From assembly GCA_037951105.1 (NCBI GenBank), contig JBAMJV010003369.1, forward strand, positions 124,001 through 188,000: DNA of 64,000 nt, in the 5' to 3' direction. Below are positions 56,115-64,000 of the stretch, one piece after another. Source of the DNA: Echinarachnius parma. Its lineage: Eukaryota; Echinodermata; Echinoidea; Clypeasteroida; Echinarachniidae. Positions within the stretch are counted from its first letter, which is position 1, and every line of letters starts with the position of its first letter. The notes under the pieces were generated by a model. The model was not told the origin of the DNA and did not search any database. It worked only from the letters and a program-made list of their open reading frames with translations. The position numbers were made by a program, and so were the translations under genes.

Positions 56115-57222
56115 CCGGGGCGTCGATCCTGGGGGGGTAGGGGGGCAGTCGCCCCCCCCCCCCCCCCCTCCCCCCAATAAAAATATTGGGGGGCGAACAT
56201 ATCATTCCCCCCCCCCCCCCCCCCCCAATAATAATGAAAATGAGGAAGACAAAAATCGAGTGATATAATGCCAAAGAGGGGAAAGACACATTAATTAATC
56301 TTCAAAATAGCCGGTTTTTTTGTTTGAAAAGGACTGTAAATCTATTTTTTGCCGCGCGCTTCGCGCGCATACAGTTTCACATATTGCAAGTTTCATTTGG
56401 TTGCGGGAACTCACCTTTCGAAATGTGTTGGGCAGTGTAATTTCTCAAACGCACACATCATGCGAAGTGTATTAAACCCTCATCTATAGATAACCCACCG
56501 TCACAGAAAATAAAATAATCTGAAATATATCTTTCAGTCAATTCGGTTCATATGCGCTGAACGCAAGTCAAATTGGAATATCATGTCCCCCCACATTTGA
56601 AAGTGGAGGAGTTTGTCCCCCTCCCTTTGTCACTTATGTATGTTTGGTTCCATACTTATATACTTCATATTACGTGAAATTTCTGTCTCAGGTGTGCACC
56701 AAATCGCACAATTTCATGCCTCAAAATACAAAAGCTCCCTACTTTGAGAGGGGGACACCCCCTCCCACGCTCGGTCGCTTCGCTTCCTCGCAATGTCTCC
56801 CCTCCACTTTTGAGAAGTTGTTGACGCCCTTGCTTAGTTTCATGGGAGCCCAATGCCCTAGACTATATCGATGGCTATAATATACATTCAAGATCACGTG
56901 GATCCATCTCATGCAAGGCTCAGTCTTTTCCTCGCTATGCCCTTTAAATATACGTTACGAGTAGGTTCACTATTTTATACAATTTTAACACCCATGATAG
57001 GAGTTGCAAATGTCTGAAATATAAAAGCTTCCGGGGGCTCCGCCCTCTGGACCACCATTATTGTCCCCAAATGTGGGTTCCCCCAAAGTCAGGTCTTTGA
57101 GCCATCAATACACTTTCAATGAGCGCATAATAAAACATTCCGGGCATGCACAATTTTTCAAATTTCGCCCCCCCCCCCCCCCCCCCCCCACCACCAATCG
57201 CAAAAACGGATCGACGCCCCTG
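56115..57222. mobile_element. Possible 1.1-kb hAT-type element
   Basis: GGGGCGTCGATCC at the left and GGATCGACGCCCCTG at the right, the same terminus as the exon 9 MITE. Flanks CAGAACCG / CAGATCTG agree at 6 of 8. Beyond the first 13 bp the two ends differ, so they might belong to two elements. Contains C-runs and GCGCGCTTCGCGCGC (about 56355). Confidence 0.45.
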
Positions 57223-57296
57223 CAGATCTGCTTCAGATGGTCTGTAATCTGTATGGTTTGATATGGATGCCAAGAAAATGAGCTTACTGGCAAACA

Positions 57297-57560
57297 TTTG
57301 AAGAGTTTAATTCCAAAAGGCGCTAAATCCACTTTTGGACTTTTCGAGTAAATCAATGTTTTTTAGTAGACCACTTTCCCTTCTTTCAATGATTGAGAAT
57401 TTCATACATAATGAAAACCTATCATAACACATTAAAAAAACACTCATGAAAGAAATCCTGCTATAGTAGTTATTTTTAAATATTTTTTCAAAATAATTTT
57501 TTCACCGGATTTAGCGCCTTTTGGAAATAAACATGGATTTAGCGCCTTTTGGAATTAAAA
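57297..57560. mobile_element. GGCGCTAAATCC MITE, copy 2
   Basis: Left GAAGAGTTTAATTCCAAAAG; right TTAGCGCCTTTTGGAATTAA. An extra inner copy of GGATTTAGCGCC lies at about 57509. Confidence 0.6.
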
Positions 57561-58071
57561 TTTTGACGCATGATATCAGAATATACAGGTTATACGTATG
57601 GTTGGTTATAGATTAAAAATGAATGTTATCCTGTGATGATCAGAATTATTTTAGAATATGAATCAAGGTTATAATGACCTGTTACATCCATATCTATGCC
57701 CTAACACTGTGTAGCATTTTACTGTACCACCGTCATTCAGCACATTCCACTCAGATGCCAACCATGCATCATGATCTTCTCTCCAAGCAGTCCAAGCACA
57801 ACTTCAATCATCATGTTCTCACTTGTTATCCTAATTCAACACATTTCAGAAAATCAGAAAAATAAGGATATTAACCAGATCCACAGTAACCATGGAAACA
57901 AAATAAACAATCAGTAAAGATGTAATGAATTATGATTATCTTGCAAAATTGCTTTACTCATTCTGAAAAAGCCATTCAAGAAAATGACACAAATAAATCA
58001 GATATTGATAAAAATCATGTCAAACTGAAAAAAAAAATTTGAGTTAGTATCATGCACTGTAACGTGCACAG
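57561..58071. other. Spacer before the minisatellite
   Basis: Nothing recognised; AT-rich. Confidence 0.5.
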
Positions 58072-59555
58072 CGTGTTATGGACATCGGTCGTCGCGTCAT
58101 GGACACCGACATGGGACATGACTACCGAGATTCGCGGTCGCTGTCACCATCCACCAACCGTGGTTGAACTTGACGTCAGTCGTCGCGTCATGGAGATCGA
58201 CACGGGACATGACGACCAAGATTCGCGGTTGTTGTCACAATCCACCACCAGTTGTTAAACTTGACGTCAGTTGTCACGTCATGGAGATCGACATGGGACA
58301 TGACGACCGAGATTCGCGGTTGCTGTCACCATCCACCACCGGTTGTTAAACTTGACGTCAGTCGTCGCATCATGGAGATCGACGTAGGACATGACGACCG
58401 AGATTCGCGGTCGCTGTCACAATCCACCACCGGTTGTTAAACTTGACGTCAATTGTCACGTCATGGAGATCGACGTGGGACATGACGACCGAGATTCGCG
58501 GTTGCTGTCACCATCCACCAGCGGTTGTTAAACTTGACGTCAGTCGTTGCATCATGGAGATCGACACGGGACATGATGACCGAGATTCGCAGTTGCCGTC
58601 ACCATCGACCATCCGTGGTTGAACTTGACGTCAGTCGTCGCATCATGGAGATCGACACGGGACATGACGACCAAGATTCGCGGTTGTTGTCACAATCCAC
58701 CACCAGTTGTTAAACTTGACGTCAGTTGTCACGTCATGGAGATCGACGTGGGACATGACGACCGAGATTCGCGGTTGCTGTCACCATCCACCACCGGTTG
58801 TTAAACTTGACGTCAGTCGTCGCATCATGGAGATCGACGTAGGACATGACGACCGAGATTCGCGGTCGCTGTCACAATCCACCACCGGTTGTTAAACTTG
58901 ACGTCAATTGTCACGTCATGGAGATCGACGTGGGACATGACGACCGAGATTCGCGGTTGCTGTCACCATCCACCAGCGGTTGTTAAACTTGACGTCAGTC
59001 GTTGCATCATGGAGATCGACACGGGACATGATGACCGAGATTCGCAGTTGCCGTCACCATCGACCATCCGTGGTTGAACTTGACGTCAGTCGTCGCATCA
59101 TGGAGATCGACGTGGGACATGATGACCGAGATTCGCGGTCGCTGTCACAATCCACCACCGGTTGTTAAACTTAACGTCAGTTGTCACGTCATGGAGATCG
59201 ACGTGGGACATGACGACCAAGATTCGCGGTTGCTGTCACCATCCACCAGCGGTTGTTAAACTTGACGTCAGTCGTTGCATCATGGAGATCGACACGGGAC
59301 ATGATGACCGAGATTCGCAGTTGCCGTCACCATCGACCATCCGTGGTTGAACTTGACGTCAGTCGTCGCATCATGGAGATCGACACGGGACATGATGACC
59401 GAGATTCGCAGTTGCCGTCACCATCGACCACCGGTTGTTAACTTGACGTCAGTCATGGAGATCGATGTGGGGCATGACGACAGAGATTCGTGGTAGAAGT
59501 TGTCATCTATCGTCGGTTGCGAACTTGACGTTGGCTAGGACGACCGAGATATTCC
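58072..59555. repeat. 91-bp minisatellite with 5-unit higher-order period
   Basis: About 16 tandem units of 91 bp, each with TTGACGTCAGTCGTCGC and CATGACGACCGAGATTCGC. Variant units recur every 455 bp (five units), as shown by identical unit variants at 58252/58707/59162, 58434/58889 and 58525/58980. The last unit and a half are deleted and diverged. Each unit carries the CRE palindrome TGACGTCA (lost in some). The 60-62-codon frames overlapping each unit are a by-product of the period. Confidence 0.95.
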
Positions 59556-60205
59556 CTATTAATAGAAAAAAAGAAGATAAATTAATGCTTATTGTTTGAA
59601 TCACTTTTTCTTAAGACATATGGCTTATTGGGTTATGCACGGTCGTATGGTCAACTCAATCCACATCTACAGGGTACATATTCCTGGTAGGACGACTCAA
59701 TCCAAAATTAATTTATAAAACACGCACTAACCATATTGTATTAGGCAATGGGTTAAATGCATTCAACTACACAGGGCTTTTATTGCTAGGTACTGCTTGT
59801 GCTAATGCAGGCCTAATGCCTATGGCATGCTATTCAATATCTGCATTGCAGTTTTCACATGCCGCTAGCGAGTACTTGCATAGTACAAGTAGCAGCTAGT
59901 AGCACTCGTGTCTACGACTACGGCTACAGCTACACCACATCTACAAAGTCAAAGTCAAAGACAAAGTATTGTAGTAGTACGCCACTGTATTTTACTTGTA
60001 GGTGCCGCAGATCTATAATATAAAACGGATCAATACCCAAATAGATACTGTACAATTAAAACCCACTTTCTCTTGAGAACTAAAAGTATTTTTTATTTCA
60101 TTTTATACTGTTTATATTGTTCTAATTGGCGATGCTCTTCCATTTTACATGCAATATGACACTTACAATACTAACACGAAAATGAGTGTATGGGGCAATA
60201 CTTAC
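59556..60205. other. Spacer (minus-strand intron candidate)
   Basis: No exon fitting phase 2 of the 60.3-kb exon was found here. A GTCAAAGTCAAAGACAAAGT simple stretch lies at 59949. Confidence 0.45.
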
Positions 60206-60321
60206 CAAATAGGATGTCGAAGCTCAGTCTGTACGTTTTCTACTTCTTCACAGAATTCATCATTCCTCAGCCATTTGGGGGGATCTCTGGTAGTGTAAAT
60301 AACTATTCTATCCTTAGTCAT
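60206..60321 (-). CDS. Candidate first coding exon of an unidentified minus-strand gene
   Basis: Minus strand: ATG at 60321 in context CACCAATGA, then 38 codons (MTKDRIVIYTTRDPPKWLRN..., rich in acidic residues later) to a strong donor ATTTG|GTAAGT at 60205, phase 2. Unspliced, it would end at TAA two bases into the intron. I found no partner exon: its phase fits neither exon 2 nor exon 3 of the secreted candidate. Function unknown. Confidence 0.35.
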
Positions 60322-60449
60322 TGGTGTGTGTCCTTACACAACACTTTCAAAAGGAATTAAACCAGACAGAATTACAATGAAATGTCAGCGATCAGGCAAA
60401 CGGCGTTTCTCTAGTACGTATAGGCATCGTCTGCTACGCTGATACTGCG

Positions 60450-60463
60450 CTCTGATTGGTCAA
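60450..60463 (-). promoter_or_regulatory. CCAAT box upstream of the 60.3-kb exon
   Basis: Minus strand GACCAATCAGAGCGC lies about 130 bp upstream of the ATG at 60321, the usual distance and context for an NF-Y-type CCAAT box. It supports a real promoter there, but only by motif and position. Confidence 0.3.
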
Positions 60464-60484
60464 AACGTGCCTGTTTGATCACAT

Positions 60485-60700
60485 GATGGATTAAGCGCCT
60501 TTTGGAACTAAACAATTTTGGATTTAGCGCCTTTTGGAACTAAACAAAATTTTTGATCCAATTTTTTTCATATTTCTAAAAATTATTTTGAGGAGTTAAA
60601 TGGTTATTTAAATGCACATGTTTGATGAGCATTTAATCGTGCAAGAAAATCCAATTTGATGAAAAGTGGATTTAGCGCCTTTTGGAATTAAGCTCTTCAT
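60485..60700. repeat. GGCGCTAAATCC MITE, copy 3 (partial)
   Basis: Three direct copies of TTAGCGCCTTTTGGAA (about 60493 in variant form, 60517, 60671). Only the right terminus AATTAAGCTCTTC is complete. Confidence 0.6.
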
Positions 60701-60703
60701 TTC

Positions 60704-61232
60704 TTAAAGGTACACTTGAGTATTGGTACTTCCCGAAATGTCACTTTACACTAAATTGGTTGGTTTTAATTCCATTTGAACGTTCCTTGAATAAAACATG
60801 TAAAATGAGTATTATTCCCTTTCAAATGCTCTCATAGTTGAAACATTTGACTTCAAGATATTTTATTCATAAATCTACTGGCCGGGGGACATTTTGACTT
60901 TTTAGAAAAAACAAAAAATTGCTTATAGACTACTTTGAAAATAATCTAAATAGGTTTTTAAATAGTTGTTGATGATATTTCTATTGAATCATTATTTTAA
61001 CAAAACATTAAATGCACAATTTTGTATGAAAAAATGGCTAAAACCAATGAATTTTTAGAGAGCGCCCTCTTGAGTTGTAACGGCTCTTTTTTTAATGATA
61101 ACAGGGTTTTTACTTTGTCTGTTGTAATTGTGAATACCTTTTCAAGCATGGTGGAGTTATTAGTTTGTATCGTAATGATGCATGTTTTGGTTACTAAAGT
61201 TCAGTTTGACCAACACTCAACTATCCCTTTAA
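60704..61232. mobile_element. TTAA MITE, family 1, copy 4
   Basis: TTAA|AGGTACACTTGAG at 60704 and CACTCAACTATCCCT|TTAA ending 61232. The interior matches copies 1-3 (GAGCGCCCTCTTGAGTTG, GCATGGTGGAGTTA). Confidence 0.8.
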
Positions 61233-62179
61233 TTACAGAACAATAAATTGCCAAACATGGGTTTCGGTTTAGATACACTCTGCATACATGTTTTAGTGAT
61301 TTAGACTATACTAGTATTTTCACTTTCACATGTATGGTCCTCATTGTGCCTAGCTGCAAGTTATCCTCTGATAAAAAAAATAATTGTCCAATGCTTCCAT
61401 TTCTTTGAAATATGTATGATTTTATTTGGAAAAAATTGTATTATGTTTACTGTGCATAATTATATCATGCATGGGCGTAGGGGCACATTTTTTCTTGGGG
61501 TCTGAGGTCTTTGGCTTAATATCATCCTTCCCGCCTGTTCAACATGACAAGCCATACAAAAAAAAGGTCCACGTCTCTTTGATGTCTGAAAATGAAACGT
61601 TTGTGATGCTTAATGTGATCCAGGTAAAGTGTCAGATATTGCACAAAATGACATTTGAGACTTCAATCCTATATCAATATCATTGTAAAATACAATTGAA
61701 AGATTTGTGAAAGTTTGGAAGAAAACGAACACTGTTTACCTAGTGGAAAAAAAAACGAATATTGAGTTCATATTTTATCACCGAATACTGATGGCCTGCC
61801 GTATTTTTGTAGCAGTAATCATGCTAATAATCATCCGTTGACGATATCCGCACCCGTGTATGTTTACAAACGGTAAAGAATTCATGGAATTTGCGCACGC
61901 TCGGCTCAAAGTTCAGTGGGTCGGGAAAATTTCCCACGCGTGCTGGCCGGACGTATTCAGCGACGACAATTGTACTTTTTTATCAAAACCGTTAGCTAAC
62001 GCTTTTGAAATAATTATTTTCAATGATAATTATCTTCATACTAAAGGGGCATTTGAAAAAATCGAACCCTATTTTATTGTTCTCTTACCATAAGCTAAAC
62101 AACACGGCAGAAGAGAAACGAGGAAGCTCCAAGTATTTTTCGTGGAGTTAGACACTTTACCTGGATCACTTTAAGTCCG
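61233..62179. other. Spacer
   Basis: Two + strand frames of 77-94 codons (61426, 61860) show no domain. No repeat family recognised. Confidence 0.45.
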
Positions 62180-62780
62180 CAAGTAACACGATTTTGCCCG
62201 AATATGAGACAATTTTGCTCCAAAATGACGTTATACCGCCTTAAAATGACATGACTTTGCCCGAATGTATAACATTTGCTACCTTAATAGTATGGTATAA
62301 ACTTTGAATATCACTAAATTTATGTATCGATGTATAACATGATAACATAATTTCCCGACGTTCATTGGTGTTTACGGTAAATTCCTAATATTAGTTATGT
62401 GTTATTATTTCTTCCTATAAGTATTGTATGTATATAACAAAATGTCTTTATAACTGGTGATTTCGTTTTAGTAATGTTGATGTTTGTAAATATTGTTGCA
62501 TTTTATTGCAAATGCCACTGCAATTCAGCTTGTAGCTGCGAATTTGACATTTTGTTTTTTAAATAAAATACCATAATCATTATGTGTTTGCCCGAATATG
62601 ACGTGGATTTGCCCGAATGTGTAATGGTTTGCCAAAATTGTTTTTTTCTCATTGCATATCACTGTATATTTTTGACGGGCAAAACGCACCTTAAATTTTG
62701 GCAAACCATGACATATTCGGGCAAATTCACGTCATATTCTGGCAAACACATAATGGTATTTTATTTTAAAAACAATCATC
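62180..62780. repeat. TTTGCCCGAATATGA keyword repeat with hairpin
   Basis: The words GCCCGAATATGA and TTTGCC occur repeatedly. 62556-62639 is inverted at 62694-62773 around a 54-bp loop (TTTAAATAAAATACCAT ... GGTTTGCCAAAATT). Related words at 52440-52640. Confidence 0.75.
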
Positions 62781-64000
62781 TCGAATCGGAACCTTTATCT
62801 TGACAATGACAAAAATGGCGTTTATCGGTCTTGCAAGATAATCTCTCGATATCCTCCCTACACCACGTCTGGGATAGTGGTACAAATGTTGTGTAATTAT
62901 TTTGTAATGTCAATGTGTGATTTGTTAAAGTCATCGGAGAGCAAGCGTGTGTTTCGCCCTAAGCCCCCGTATATTGTTTCACTGCACATTTGTCACACGT
63001 ACATAAAAACACATACCTACAAGCACTTGTTATACTGGACTAATTAAATGATTCGCTAACCTTTAAAAAGGAATGTTTATATTTCATTGCAAAAATTCAA
63101 GAATGTACACTCAATATTTTCACTTTAAAATTGCATGAAAAGAGCAAAGCAAAATAACCAGAGCACCCGTCTAACAACCCGGTGGTCTCGGGTTCTATCC
63201 CCGTATAGTAGCCAATTTGTTGGCTCATTTTAATCGATTTTAAAATGTATAGAAAGGAAAACATGAATAATCTTTATTAGCAGGGGGAAAAAATTAGATA
63301 TGCAAAACTCACATAGGGATGTTAGCGTTTGTAAACACTCCATAAATAACTATGACAAATATTGTTTAAAGCATTCAATTCAATGATAATTTATTCCGTG
63401 ACGAATTGGGATATAAATACATGTTGAGCAAATTGCGACAAAAAGGGTATACAAAGGTGTTTTTACGAGATGTGGTTGTATTTTTTAATAAGCTTGTAGT
63501 TTCTCACGTACAATACAATGCCCATGGACGATTGAAAGACAACCTACGAATTGTGTAAATCAAAATTGTATTTTATCATACAATAGTACAATCATAGAAT
63601 AAATTCAATTCAGATATCATGAGGCAATGGTATATCGTATTGTTCATAAAATGAGGTATAATTCTCCAGCTGCTTTATGTACAAGATATGACCTACCTTC
63701 ATAAGATCCAGAAATGAAGAAAGAAAACACGTTGAAACTAGAACAATTATGCAAATATATATCGATATTTCTTAGAACAATACGAGAAATGCACGATTGA
63801 CTTGACTTAACAAAACAAATGTGACCGGCTATATCAAAACCCGGCACTTGTCGGTAATTCATGTTTTGAAGAAATTTGCATTTTAAGTTCACACAATGTG
63901 TGTAAAAGACCTATGATTGTAAAATTAAAACAATCATATCATCGCCAATTATTGACCAATTAGTTAGAACCAAGGATCAAATGAAAGCTTGTGATGAGGC
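62781..64000. other. Right-end spacer with tRNA-like remnant
   Basis: 63150-63207 (CCAGAGCACCCGTCTAAC ... GGTCTCGGGTTCTATCCCC) resembles the 3' two-thirds of a tRNA with a B box but poor pairing, probably a SINE head. A weak minus-strand exon candidate (63726-63685, donor GAAG|GTAGGT) encodes FNVFSFFISGSYE; not called as a gene. Confidence 0.4.

Noticed and set aside
58052-59441. Series of 60-62-codon frames in the minisatellite
   Set aside because: Spaced exactly by multiples of 91 bp and produced by the repeat unit; 91 is not a multiple of 3, so no continuous protein exists.

Overview
The window is animal genomic DNA. It has introns with GT/AG borders, split reading frames, Kazal-bearing membrane transporter exons, Ty3/gypsy pol fragments, and dense MITEs and microsatellites. 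The mix of terminal repeats (GGCCCCGTTGCAGAAAG, GGGCCCGTTTCATGAAAG, CAGTCAAACCTG, TTAA-AGGG types) recalls marine invertebrates, perhaps an echinoderm or other deuterostome. That placement is an impression, not something the sequence proves. No bacterial operons, rRNA or CRISPR arrays are present.

The one clearly recognisable host gene lies on the + strand from 6691 to 26528. It is an organic anion transporting polypeptide (OATP/SLCO) gene whose nine coding exons join in phase to 697 codons. It carries the family signature ([11 protein letters not shown]), twelve hydrophobic segments and an extracellular Kazal-type cysteine domain. Two lesions stand out. There is an in-frame TAA at codon 346 in exon 4. 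A 126-bp hAT-type MITE sits inside the last exon with a near-perfect 8-bp duplication; it supplies the last 21 residues and the stop codon. The introns are packed with mobile DNA: a tRNA-like sequence inside nested inverted repeats (9.7-10.1 kb), opposed keyword-repeat arrays (10.9 and 14.4 kb), a 3.3-kb nested palindrome (19.3-22.7 kb) and a long-TIR element nested in a TTAA MITE (24.0-26.2 kb).

From 26.6 to 37 kb there is almost only repeat DNA: TTAA-flanked MITEs, a 1.3-kb hAT-type element with a perfect 8-bp duplication, a MITE splitting a CAT microsatellite, and a 4.6-kb foldback element ending at 37059. From 37061 to 44775 lie two decayed Ty3/gypsy copies in direct orientation. They share every disabling lesion and are almost identical over 2.65 kb, so an already dead element was duplicated recently. 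From 44.8 to 64 kb come more MITEs, several long hairpins and a 91-bp minisatellite with a 5-unit higher-order period (58.07-59.55 kb).

On the minus strand I infer a small secreted-protein gene. Its three exons at 52804-52772, 48940-48904 and 34040-33841 join in phase to 89 codons with a split signal peptide, and the gypsy block lies in the second intron. A separate minus-strand start exon, with a CCAAT box upstream and a GTAAGT donor, lies at 60321-60206. Both minus-strand models rest on splice signals and reading frame only.
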